Of a stretch of 64,000 nt of DNA, positions 33,361-43,802 are shown piece by piece. Position 1 is the stretch's first letter. Each line of letters starts with the position of its first letter. A program made the translations under genes and the position numbers. The stretch lies in NCBI GenBank assembly GCA_033032865.1, contig JAWHQI010000501.1, positions 806,001-870,000 of the forward strand, in the 5' to 3' direction. The notes beneath the pieces were generated by a model, which worked only from the letters and a program-made list of their open reading frames with translations, ran no database searches and had not been told where the DNA came from. The stretch comes from Dactylorhiza incarnata. Its lineage: Eukaryota > Streptophyta > Magnoliopsida > Asparagales > Orchidaceae.

Positions 33361-35508
33361 ATTGATGAGTTCTAAAACTTTGATGTTCAACATTTTTCTT
33401 TTTGATCTATGCATAAGCCCCAAAAAATTCAAACATGCATAACATATAAGAAATGACCTACACGAATCTAGAAGCGTATCGGTCGGCTGATATCTAGCCT
33501 CACTGCGCACAGAGGGGACTCCACAGCGGATCTGGAACCGATCCGTTGTGGGGTGGGCTAATCATTGCCCAGGATATCAGCGCCGTTGGATCTTAATGAT
33601 GAGATCAAACGACAGTTGTAGAGTGCGGTGGCTGAGAGCTCACGGGGTCTCGCCATAGTCGGCCGGCCTGCGGATCGGCGTGCGACCACCTCCGGCCGAC
33701 CCTCCGGAGGCAGGAGCACCTCCCGCGGTGGTCCGGCGGCCTGGCACCGCTGTCGGCCGTCGGGAGGAGCCCTCAGAGGGCTCGGTCCTCGGGTTTCGCC
33801 GAAGTGGTGCTTTCTCGGGGGTGCCCTCGCCTGAGGCTTCCCGGAGGGGGGTCACCGACCCCTCTCCGGCGAGGTAGGGCTCCCTTGAAAGCCTGGCAGG
33901 GATCGGGAGCCCAGCATGCAGGGTTGAGGAGGGAAGGTGGCGGGGTGGCCGAAGTGGCTCGGGCTCGTCTTTTCCGGCTCCGGCGGGCAAGTTGGGCGGC
34001 GGGGCTTGTTTCGAAAACCCTCAGGGAGCAGCTCTGGAGGAGGTGTTTTTCTGAAGCAGGTCTGGGACCTATTTTATAGGAAGGTCGAGACCCCTCCTTC
34101 TCTCTCCATTCTCTCTCTCTCTCTCTTACCCGAGTAAAAGCAAGTTACCATGGTTGGGTGGGGGAGACAGCTGACAGCCATCAGTTGGAGGGGGTGTATT
34201 TGTATGGGCAGAAGGTTAGGCTTGAACAAAATATCTCCTCCCACTCTCTAGGTTTAGGTTTGGTTTTGGCTAGGCTTGGAGCTAGCCTTGGTCCAAACCT
34301 AAATAAATATCCAAGTCCACTTATTAGGTAGGCATTGGGATTAGTGCTTATCATCTCATAGGGGGAGGATGGGTTTGGTGGGTTGAGGCTTGGGTGGAAT
34401 GGATTTAAAGATTATAAAAATCGCTATTTTGAGGAGGGTTGACCAAGGTCAACTACAATAGCCCCACCCCCTTATGGGTTAAGGTCAATATGGGTCTGAG
34501 TCGTCAAGTGTCAAGTCAACGTCGATGCGACGGGGTTTAAAATTCAGCGTCGCATACCTCGAGGTTTCGTATAATTTACGAGCAATATTTTTATTTATTT
34601 GACTAAACAACATCAGAATTGAGCGAAGTGGACTCTATTGCACTTGTATCGATCGTACAAGTCTTACGCAACTGACGGACTTCAATTCGGAGCTCGTTTA
34701 CTCAATATTCTAAAGTGGCGTTGTTGCGACGCTCGATATTACTCAAAATAGTCGTTTTCTCCAAACGACCTCGGATCGGGATGAAACGAATTCCGTTGCA
34801 CTTGTATTGATTACACGAGTCCAACAGAATTGACGGAAGTCAATTTGGAGTACGTATGGTCACTGTACCCAACGACTTTGTTATGACGCACTACGATATC
34901 CAAAATGGTTGTTTTCTCCAAACGACCTCGGATTGGAATGAAACGGGTTTCATTGCATTCGTATTGATTACATAATTCCAACAGAACTGACGGAAGTCAA
35001 TTTGGAGTACGTATGGTCACTGTACCCCAATGACTTTGTTGTGACGCACTACGATACCCAAAATGTTCATTTTCTCCAAACGACCTCGGATCGGGACGAA
35101 ACAAATTTCGTTGCACTCGTATCGACCATACGAGTCTAACGCAACTGATGGAAGTCAATTCGGAGCACGTATGCTCACTATACTGAAATTACATCATCGT
35201 GACGCGCTACGGTACTCAAAACGGTCACTTTCGCCAAATGACCTCGGATTGGTACGAAACGAGTTCGATTGCACTCGTATCGACCATACGAGTCTAACGC
35301 AACTGACGGAAGTCAATTCAGATCGCGTATGCTCACCATACTACTTTGGTGTTGTGGCGAAGCACAATGCTACCCAAAACAGTCATTTCTCTAAATGACT
35401 ACCCTTAGGTGACGGAGGTCGGGTCGTGGTTGTCCTATGACCCGGCCTAAGCTTCTCCAAGGGTTCAACTGAACCGGCTAGACCCTATTTTAGAGTTGGG
35501 ATGTTACA
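33361..35508 (-). repeat. TGTAACA-type LTR, minus strand, with internal 158-bp repeats
   Basis: On the minus strand it starts TGTAACATCCCAACTC at 35508. It has the layout of the other LTRs of this group: a tandem-repeat part, a GGTCAACC-rich stretch (about 34430-34480) and a GC-rich part (33600-34080). The far end is not defined. The GC-rich ORFs around 33630-34140 lie inside it and look non-coding. No partner LTR was found, so it may be a solo or truncated LTR. Confidence 0.6.
34601..35410. repeat. 158-bp tandem repeats, 5 copies
   Basis: CTCCAAACGACCTCGG-like words start at 34759, 34916, 35074, 35232 and 35389, a period of 157-158 bases; the first unit begins near 34601. Each unit contains CGTATCGACCATACGAGTC and CAACTGACGGAAGTCAATT. 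Copies are diverged by perhaps 10-20 percent, so the array is old. Confidence 0.88.
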
Positions 35509-35517
35509 CTACCGAAC

Positions 35518-35895
35518 TAGGGCTAGCATCCGCATTGGGTTTAAGAATATTTGCAATTTTCAAGCGTGTCCGTGATTGGGTCGTCCTATACATGTATGCT
35601 ATGGTGTTATATGCATTAATATAATTAGTTAATTACTATTGATAATTAATCATTTATAATATATATATTTTTATTTAGATATATGTGATATGTCACAAGT
35701 TTATGAAAAATTATAAATATTTAATTAGTCGGTGCAGTACGGTTTCTGCGGTTTTCAAGATCCGAAAATCACACCGCGCTCGCTTTGTAAAAGTTCAAAA
35801 CTGCACCGAAACTATGTGGTGCAGTTTAAAAATCGGTGTGATTTGTGCGGTCCGGGTGGTTTTTATGGTTTGCCGTTTTTGTATGCTCACCCCTA
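35518..35895. mobile_element. Probable hAT-type MITE
   Basis: The left end reads TAGGGCTAGCATCCG. The right end, reverse-complemented, reads TAGGGGTGAGCATAC. TAGGGGTGAGCA is a common end of non-autonomous plant hAT elements, and the inside is the CGGTTT/GCGGTTTT-rich text usual for them. No convincing 8-bp duplication is visible. Confidence 0.45.
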
Positions 35896-36043
35896 TTTCT
35901 ATCTCACCCAGCCGCGGAGCAGATCACAAACGGGGGTCCATATCAACTTGTATAAGAGCACACATCTTTCCCCTACGGCCTCTCGCCCTTCCCCTCCACC
36001 GAAGAGCCGCTAGCCCACGACATTCTAGCGCACAGCTCCGATT

Positions 36044-36060
36044 GGGGGGGGGGGGGGGGG
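36044..36060. repeat. Run of 17 G
   Basis: A pure G tract directly upstream of the 36072-36168 hairpin. Other long G or C runs are at 9124-9138, 25201-25220 and 44686-44700. Confidence 0.9.
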
Positions 36061-36071
36061 CACGCTCATCT

Positions 36072-36168
36072 GGAGGGGAGATGTATTCATGCGGTGTGGG
36101 CGACGACGGACTTACCGTCCAACCACACCTGGAGCGTCGCTCGCACCGCCTGAATACATCTCCCCTCC
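36072..36168. repeat. Long inverted repeat, stem about 25 bp
   Basis: GGAGGGGAGATGTATTCA (36072-36089) pairs perfectly with TGAATACATCTCCCCTCC (36151-36168). Beyond one mismatch, CGGTG pairs with CACCG, giving a stem of about 25 bp around a 47-base loop. Confidence 0.85.
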
Positions 36169-36279
36169 CTTCCAACCACACCTTCTGGTCCAGTTCGTAG
36201 CCACCACAACCCACATAAACAACGGTCTTTTTCCCACCCACGCCAACGATCTTCTTCTTTTGGGACCCACTTCCATGGG

Positions 36280-37500
36280 CGAAGGTAGCCTTACCTCATC
36301 TCAGTTCTTGGAATCGTTTTAGAAAATGATGGTGACCCACAACAACGTCATCCTCAAGGCCATCAATGCACACCTCGATGTCGCGCCGTTACCATAGCAC
36401 CATGTTTCGGGCTCCTCCCACAATGGATCAGTTTGCCAACCTCGAACAGAGTTTACAACTCCCCTCTCTTTGACCGACGTGAGGACCCCTGTCTTGGTTA
36501 TAATACGTCACAAATAATTTTTTGTCAATCAACGCACCCCTTGGGAGGATTGGATCAATGTCACATCTTTTCACCCTATGAACACAACCCAACTGTGATT
36601 TTCCCAGTTGTTGCAGGAAAACCCTCATTTGACATGGGAGGATTTTAGGGTCAATTGTAACATCCGCGCGCTTTGGGCCCCCCTTCGCAGCAACCCCATC
36701 GGAGACCTCATCTCTTTCAAACATATGGGTCCATTGACAACTACTTGGAGTAGTTCAGGTGTTGTTTGCCTGCACCCCTTCCTTTCCACCATCACACCAG
36801 GTGCCCATCTTCACGGCGGGACTTCACGAGCATCTCTGTCTGGATGTGGAGTTCCAAAATCTGGTGGACCTCATTACTGCCATGAGCCTCACACATGTCT
36901 ATCGGAAGATGTTTTGATGGATCGGTCGCACCTATGATGTCATAGCGGCGAAGGAACTTCCAAGGGTTTCAATGCGTCCCCCTCCCAATCTGGGAGTGGG
37001 CCCAGTAAGGTCAAGGAGAGAGACCGGTCGTTGCGAACGCCTCTTCTGGTTTGAGGTTGAGGTCCCCTCCGACGAAGAAAATGAGGAGGATCCGGGGGGC
37101 CCGAGATTTCTCTACATGTTATTGTCGGTCCTCATGTCGGGGATACGATTCAAATGCAGATTATAGTGGTCGGCCAGAGGTTGGTCAGTCTCATGGATTC
37201 GGGTAGTACACATAGTTTCATCAGTGAGTACACAACACGATGTCTTCATCTCTCTTTGACCCCCCAGAGCCGCCTCTGCGTCGCAGTGTCCAACGATGGT
37301 ATGGTGGCTTTCCTCGAAGTTTGTCGGGTCGTCCCGATATATCGTAGTGGAGGAGTACCATTTACATGCATGTGCATTTCTTGGTGATTTCTCTTCAGGG
37401 CATTGAGGTTGTCTTAGGGCTCCGGTGGATGCGCACCTTAGGACCATATTGTGGGATTTTGATAGCATCACGATGACTTGGTGACGGGCCCCAACAAGAC
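36280..37500 (+). pseudogene. gag-pro: Decayed chromovirus-type Gypsy gag and protease
   Basis: Gag text appears in changing frames: ENPHLTWEDFRVN (about 36615), RSNPIGDLISFKHMGP, and from 36810 FTAGLHEHLCLDVEFQNLVD then LITAMSLTHVYRKM. Protease follows: VGQRLVSLMDSGSTHSFISE (active-site DSG, about 37165-37225), LSLTPQSRLCVAVSNDGMV, then in another frame EVVLGLRWMRTLGP and TILWDFDSITMTW. The order and wording fit the gag-protease of the TGTAACA-type chromoviruses. RT and integrase are absent downstream. It is heavily broken, with many stops. Confidence 0.75.
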
Positions 37501-38376
37501 TTACTCGTCGAACATGTCAGTAAGTTGAGGGCAGCCGTGGAGATGATAAGATCGTGCTGGCGCCCTGATTTACAAGCATGAGCTTGGTCAAAGTGGACTA
37601 TAGGGGAAGATGTAGATTCCTTGAGAAGGAGAAGATCAAAGGAGAATTACGAAAATTGGAACACTACAAACTGCAGATCAAATGATCATTACAAGATCAA
37701 TGCAATACTAAAGGAACAAGAGCAAGAACCAGAGATCAGAAATAAGATCGGGAAAAAATATATAATCAAGCTTCATTTCTACGTGGATCTCACCTTTCTA
37801 TTCACATGTATTGAAGCTTTGGTGTCGCAGACGGCTCACTCCCAACAGTCCCCGACGGAGATGACGATCTTGTAGGATATGGGCGAAGTAGAGCTCCTCA
37901 TAAGAGTTTTTTTCAGTAGTCGAGTCGTCGGAGAAGATGATCTTGTGCAAGAGATCATTATAAATGTTATAAATGAAAGCTTAAGTGGATGCTTAAATAA
38001 ATGTTAAATAAATTAATGGATGCTTAAATAAATGATGATCATTGTAAATGTTATACATAAATAAATAAAAGTTAAATAAATAATTGTTATAAATAGATCA
38101 GATCACAAAAATAATTATATTCCCGGAGGCACAAAATAGATAGATGTGCATAATTGTGGTTAAATTTATTTTTGGAATTTTTAAATGTGATTAATCTTCA
38201 ACTAGCCACCAACATTTTATCAAACAACTCATTTTTTTGAACTCGATTATAAATGATGTTTTTCCAAGCAGCTTTTCAGTTTTAGAAATATAGCTTTCAC
38301 AGCTCCATTTAACATTTTCATTTGTCACTACTTTTAAAATGACATAACTCACCCAAATAGAGCCTATAACTGACCG
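37501..38376. other. Unassigned non-coding, AT-rich
   Basis: Short repeats of ATAAATGTTAAATAAAT-like text are at 37960-38100. At 38190-38370 the text reads, on the minus strand, like a small MITE (TAGGCTCTATTTGGGTGAGTTA, AAAAGCTGCTTGG), but no matching end was found. Confidence 0.35.
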
Positions 38377-38772
38377 CAGTGGTGGAATTAGAAATTTTGT
38401 AAAGCTTGAGCATAATAAATTTAAACTTAGAAATATTTAGCAATAATATTGCAAAATTTAAATATCAACAATGATTATGCTGAGTGTTCGTGGACACGTA
38501 TTCTGAAAGCGAGAGATAATTTTATCATTTGCAATTGTATCAATATCATTTTTTTCAATATAAATAATTAAAAAATCATTCATCTAGTCAACATTCATTC
38601 GATTTCGCAAACGACTTTTTATTATTTTCATTGCAGAGAACATTCTTTCAACACTAGTAGGTGCAACTGGTAGCAGACATGTCAACTTCAACAATCTAAA
38701 AACTAACTGGAAATATTTGTCCTTTTTCAATTCCACTAACATCTGAGGAAGATCATTTATTCTTCTTGTTGC
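38377..38772 (-). pseudogene. hAT transposase C-terminal (dimerisation) remnant with one element end
   Basis: On the minus strand the frame from 38772 reads MLVELKKDKYFQLVFRLLKL, then LPVAPTSVERMFSAMKIIKS, RLRNRMNVD, a TAG where Trp is expected (38584-38586), MNDFLIIYIEKNDID and FQNTCPRTL. This is the hAT dimerisation region of the zinc-finger-MYM-like plant transposases. CAGTGGTGGAATTAGAAATT at 38377 looks like the hAT terminal repeat next to the gene's 3' end. The rest of the gene is gone, cut by the LTR-like sequence to the right. Confidence 0.72.
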
Positions 38773-39520
38773 GGCTCACTCGAGGCTCATGTTACCGGTC
38801 TAGATTGGGCCGTCTTAGCCCGGGAGCGGCCGAGCGGGCAATCAGCAAGAGACTTTTTTTATCGTGGAAAACTCGAAAATTGGTGAAAAACCACATGGTC
38901 GGGACGGTGTCGACCAAACTTCACTATTCTAGGTTGCTGCTAATTTTAAGGGAATGCGAGAGCAACAGACTGCTCCTCGTTACAACTTGTAGGGAGAGAG
39001 AGACAGAAGCGCTCGGAGGGAGACATGTCACCTCTCACGAAGCTGTCTTTTTGCTTGTTGTAGTGGGTAGCACTGCACTTTGGGCGTTTTGTTGTCTTCC
39101 TCTAGCGCTCAGAAGCTAAAGGAGCGCCGCATTTTGCGCGCTTCGACGCTTGCGGCTTGACTCTTGCGGTGCACTGATTGATCTGGAGTGGTGGACTCGT
39201 TGTCGACTAGAGGGCTTCAATGCGCGTGGGGGCGCTTGCTACAGTGTGTGCAGAGCAGAACGTGCGCATGAGCGCTCGAAGGAGGAGAAAAATCTTCGAA
39301 GGATCTTCAAGGCCCTCGAAGATTTTCGAAGGAGTCTTCAAAGGCGAATGAGATTTTCAAGGGGTTCCTCCAGGAGCTCTCACGTGTGTAGGAGACAGAG
39401 TCAGATGAGGAAAAGATGGAAATGAAGGAGACTATGGGGTCCTATTTATAAGCCTCATTGGTGGTTATGGTGGTTACGTGGTTATTCGTAGACCATAACC
39501 ACGCAATTTACTATTCGGAG
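38773..39520 (-). repeat. LTR-like sequence, minus strand
   Basis: It has the ATCGTGGAAAACTCGAAAA text seen near 28770, several TCGAAG/CTTCGAAG words at 39275-39345, and a minus-strand TATA box. Upstream of the box (rightwards) lies the inverted repeat GTGGTTATGG (39461-39470) / CCATAACCAC (39493-39502). The ends are not defined and no gag or pol is attached. Confidence 0.45.
39443..39452 (-). promoter_or_regulatory. TATA box of the 38773-39520 LTR
   Basis: The minus strand reads CTTATAAATAGGACC. The 10-bp-arm inverted repeat GTGGTTATGG / CCATAACCAC begins nine bases upstream. Confidence 0.5.
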
Positions 39521-40510
39521 GCCGGAAATTTATGATTTATGATGAATATTTTTAGGAGAATTATTATGCGCATACAAATCATCATTTTTGGCTATGTGAA
39601 CCCCCATGATGAGTGATTATGAGTTGGTTATGTGTAGATCGGGTGGTGGAGATTGCGTGACGGCGATCCGACGGTGGAGGAAGGCCGTCCCGGAGGGGGC
39701 GGTCGACGACGAGACCCCGACGATGGGAGGTCGGCCGAGGAGGAGGAAGTGGGGGCCAGAGCTATCACGGTTTCAGTTCGGTTCCGGTTCTACTAAAACG
39801 GTGAACTGAATCACTAAGGTAACATCTCTTCAAATTAGAACTAAAACCATATTTGGTTTGACCAGTTCCAGTTTCAACATAATTTTTGGAACGATCGTGT
39901 TAACGGTTCCGATTACGGTTCAACAAGAACCAAAATCAAACCGACCACTAACGGTTCGGTCTGTTTCTATGCGGTTTGGTCGGGTTCCAATCTGTTCCAA
40001 CTATAACCAAAACTAAACTTGGCGGAATGAATGTGTGAGGTCAAAAATAAAAAACCAGAGGGAAAAAATATTCTCGTTCAGTTTTTTTTGCAAGAGGCAC
40101 TTCGAAGTTTGAGGCCCGGACGCAGAAATAATTTCGCGTTACACCAAAGGGGGTACTTTTTGTATAATATATAGTAAGTCGGGCTGAAAGTTAAAAACTG
40201 AAACTGCAAAACCACAAAATTGCACCAGACCACGCCAATTTTAGAAATTTAAAGATCACGATCGTGTAATGCTGATGTAATGTTAATGTTGCTGATGATC
40301 ACGACTCAACATAGGGTAAAAAACTTTGAATTGTTGCTCTTGAAATCTTATTTTACAATTAAAATTTTGTTTGAAGAATTTTAATATATTGGTTAATTCA
40401 ATTTGACAAATTTATCAATTACAATTAAATTTGTCTTTCATGATTACTATTAAATAGTAATATGTGAGTAAAATTGAAAATAAATTATATCGCTATAAAA
40501 ATTGAAAGTA
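39521..40510. other. Unassigned, hAT-like low-complexity text
   Basis: A CGG-rich patch (39640-39760) is followed by CGGTTC/GGTTTGGT-rich text (39765-40015) like that inside non-autonomous hAT elements, then AT-rich sequence. The target CACCG of the next element is at its end. No gene was supported. Confidence 0.35.
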
Positions 40511-40515
40511 CACCG

Positions 40516-41158
40516 TGTTGAAACCGAGACTTGCGAACAAGACTTAGTACCTCGCGGGTCTCAGCGAGCACCCTGCTGGGGTACCTCGCGGGTCTCAGCG
40601 AGCACCCTGCTGGTCTCGGCGAGCCCCCTAACTGGGGTACCTCGCGGGTCTCGGCGAGCACCCTGCTGGTCTCGGCGAGCCCCCTAACTGGGGTACCTCG
40701 CGGGTCTCGACGAGCACCCTGCTGGTCTCGACGAGCCCCCTAACTGGGGTACCTCGCGGGTCTCGGCGAGCACCCTGCTGGTCTCGGCGAGCCCCCTAAC
40801 TGGGTTACCTCGCGGGTCTCGGCGAGCACCCTGCTGGTCTCGGCGAGCCCCCTAACTTGGGTACCTCGCGGGTCTCGGCGAGCACCCTGCTGGTCTCGGC
40901 GAGCCCCCTAACTGGGGTACCTCGCGGGTCTCGGCGAGCACCCTGCTGGTCTCGGCGAGCCCCCTAACTGGGGTACCTCGCGGGTCTCGGCGAGCACCCT
41001 CCTGGTCTCGGCGAGCCCCCTAACTGGGGTACCTCGCGGGTCTCGGCGAGCACCCTGCTGGTCTCGGCGAGCCCCCTAACTTGGGTACCTCGCGGAGAAA
41101 TGATACTCTGAAATGCCTCTTGGCTCAAGAACCTACTCGGTGAATACATGGTTGTACA
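40516..41158 (-). repeat. Left LTR of the gag-only element (3' LTR), internally deleted
   Basis: At 643 bp it is half the length of its partner. The first 32 bases match, then the text jumps directly into the 56-bp array, leaving out about 455 bases (45021-45470 of the right LTR). The missing part holds the TATA box and the downstream R-U5-like sequence. The array here (40548-41095) has about ten units. Confidence 0.88.
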
Positions 41159-41274
41159 CAATCCCCGCTCTTTTCGAGCGAGGTACACCCTCGGAAAGAA
41201 ACGTCCAACCCTGCATATTCGACGAGTGTCGCTGGGAATCCGGCTAACAGTGTTATTACGGAAAAAACATATAG

Positions 41275-42827
41275 CCTCCCCGAGAGTTCCTCCAACCTTG
41301 CCGGCTAGCGAGAGCCCGGCCAACAGATCCACCTTGGGGGAAAAACGCTTTGCCTCCCCGAGAGGTCTTCCAACTCTGCCGGCTAGTGAGGGCCCGGCTA
41401 GCGAGACCACCTCGGGGAAAAATACTTAGCCTCCCCGAGAGGTCTTCCAACTATGCCGGCTAGTGAGAGCCCGGCTAGCCAGATCACCTCGGGGGAAAAC
41501 ACTTAGCCTCCCCGAGAGGCCTTCCAACTATGCCGGCTAGTGAGAGCCCGGCTAGAGAGACCACCTTGGGGGAAAAATACTTAGCCTCCCCGAGAGGTCT
41601 TCCGTCTCTGCCGGCTAGTGAGAGCCCGGCTAGCGAGACCACCTCGGGGGAAAAACACTTAGCCTCCCCGAGAGGTCTTCCGACTCTGCCGGCTAGTGAG
41701 AGCCCGGCTAGCGAGACCACCTCGGGGGAAAAACACTTAGCCTCCCCGAGAGGTCTTCCGAATCTTCCGGCTAGTGAGAGCCCGCCTAGCGAGACCACTT
41801 CGAGGGAAAATACATAGCCTCCCCGAGAGGTCTTCCAACTCTGCCGGCTAGTGAGAGCCCGGCTAGTGAGACCACTTCGGGGGAAAATACACAGCCTCCC
41901 CGAGTGGTCTTCCAACCCTGCCGGCTAGTGAGATCCCGGCTAGCGAGACCACTTCGGGGGAAAAATACAGCCTCCCCGAGAGGTCTTCCAACTCTGTCGT
42001 CTAGTGAGAGTCCGGCTAGCGAGACCACTTCGGGGGAAAATACATAGCCTCCCCGAGAGGTCTTCCAACCCTGCCGGCTAGTGAGAGCCCGGCTAGCGAG
42101 ACCACTTCGGGGGAAAAATACATAGCCTCCCCGAGAGGTCTTCCAAACCTGTCGGCTAGTGAGAGCCCGGCTAGCGAGACCACTTCCGGGGAAAAACTCT
42201 TAGCCTCCCCGAGAGGTCTTCCAACTCTGCCGGCTAGTGAGGGCCCGGCTAGCGAGACCACCTCGGGGAAAAATACTTAGCCTCCCCGAGAGGTCTTCCA
42301 ACTATGCCGGCTAGTGAGAGCCCGGCTAGCGAGACCACCTCGGGGGAAAAACACTTAGCCTCCCTGAGAGGTCTTCCGACTCTGCCGGCTAGTGAGAGCC
42401 CGGCTAGCGAGACCACTTCGGGGGAAAATACATAGCCTCCCCGAGAGGTCTTCCAACTCTGCCGGCTAGTGAGAGCCCGGCTAGCGAGACCACTTCGGGG
42501 GAAAATATATAGCCTCCCCGAGAGATCTTCCAACCCTGCCGGCTAGTGAGAGCCCGGCTAGCGAGACCACTTCGGGGGAAAAATACATAGCCTCCCCGAG
42601 AGGTCTTCCAACTCTGCCGGCTAGTGAGAGCCCGGCTAGCGAGACCACTTCGGGGGAAAATACATAGCCTCCCCGAGAGGTCTTCCAACCCTGCCGGCTA
42701 GTGAGAGCCCGGCTAGCGAGACCACTTCGGGGGAAAAATACGTAGCCTCCCCGAGAGGTCTTCCAACCCTGCCGGCTAGTGAGAGCCCGGCTAGCGAGAC
42801 CACTTCGGGGGAAAAACTCTTAGCCAA
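41275..42827. repeat. 77-78-bp array, about 20 copies
   Basis: The unit begins CCTCCCCGAGAGGTCTTCC and contains CCGGCTAG twice (TGCCGGCTAGTGAGAGCCC, GGCTAGCGAGACCAC), followed by a CGGGGGAAAA stretch. Unit starts are at 41275, 41353, 41430, 41507, 41585 and onward. It lies in the 3' untranslated part of the element. The many open frames on both strands come from the repeat. Confidence 0.95.
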
Positions 42828-43357
42828 CATGAATCTCCTGCCTCACCGAGTGAATCTCCTGTCCTGCCAGCTGGATGGGAGCCTGGTCAGTGGTCTCTGC
42901 TCGGGGCCTTAACCAATATGAATCACCTGCCTTACCGAGTGAATCTCCTGTCCTGCCAGCTAGATGGGAGCCTGGTCAGCGGTCTCTGCTCGGGGCCTTA
43001 ACCAATATGAATCACTTGCCTCACCGAGTGAATCTCCTGTCCTGCCAGCTGGATGGGAGCCTGGTCAGCGGTCTCTGCTCGGGGCCTTAACCGATATGAA
43101 TCACCTGCCTCACTGAGTGAATCTCCTGTCCTGCCAGCTAGATGGGAGCCTGGTCAGCGGTCTCTGCTCGGGGCCTTAACCAATATGAATCACTCGCCTC
43201 ACCGAGTGAATCTCCTGTCCTGCCAGCTGGATGGGAGCCTGGTCAGCGGTCTCTGCTCGGGGCCTTAACCGATATGAATCACCTGCCTCACCGAGTGAAT
43301 CTCCTGTCCTGCCAGCTAGATGGGAGCCTGGTCAGCGGTCTCTGCTCGGGGTCTTAG
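42824..43357. repeat. 89-bp array, 6 copies
   Basis: The unit holds TGAATCTCCTGTCCTGCCAG, CTGGATGGGAGCCTGGTCAG and CGGTCTCTGCTCGGGGCC. It is directly next to the 77-78-bp array with no spacer. Copies alternate in small ways (GCTGGATGG against GCTAGATGG), suggesting growth by two-unit steps. Confidence 0.95.
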
Positions 43358-43361
43358 TCGC

Positions 43362-43676
43362 TTACCCTCCCTGGGATGTCAACCTGCCCTGCCGGCTAGG
43401 GAGAGCCCGGCTAGCGGAACCATCCATGGGGAAAAATAATTACCCTCCCTGGGAGGTCAACCTGCCCAGCCGGCTAGAGAGAGCCCGACTAGCAGAACCA
43501 TTCGAGGGGAAAAATATTTACCCTCCCTGGGAGGTCAACCTGCCCTGCCGGCTAGAGAGAGCCCGGCTAGCGGAACCATCCGAGGGGAAAAATATTTACC
43601 CTCCCTGGGAGGTCAACCTGCCCTACCGGATAGAGAGAGCCCGGCTAGCGGAACCATCCGAGGGGAAAAATATTTT
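43362..43676. repeat. 78-bp array, 4 copies, related to the 41275-42827 array
   Basis: Units start at 43365, 43443, 43521 and 43599 with CCCTCCCTGGGAGGTCAACC. They share the core CTGCCGGCTAG-agaga-GCCCGGCTAGCG and a GGGGAAAAAT end with the larger array, so the two derive from one ancestor and are now separated by the 89-bp array. Confidence 0.9.
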
Positions 43677-43802
43677 GAAAAATAAAACTTTTATTACATT
43701 GGTCAGCTGGTTACATGCAAGAAAACCAAGTACGGAAATGCTTCATCCTACTACATGGACTCAAAGAAACAAAACTAAGCACGGGGACCGAGACTCGGGC
43801 TT

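Noticed and set aside
33628..34137. Several GC-rich ORFs up to 116 codons on both strands
   Set aside because: They are overlapping frames in the GC-rich part of an LTR; no domain, no consistent strand.
41275..42827. CRISPR-like regular repeats
   Set aside because: The units are contiguous with no unique spacers, and the surroundings are a plant retroelement.
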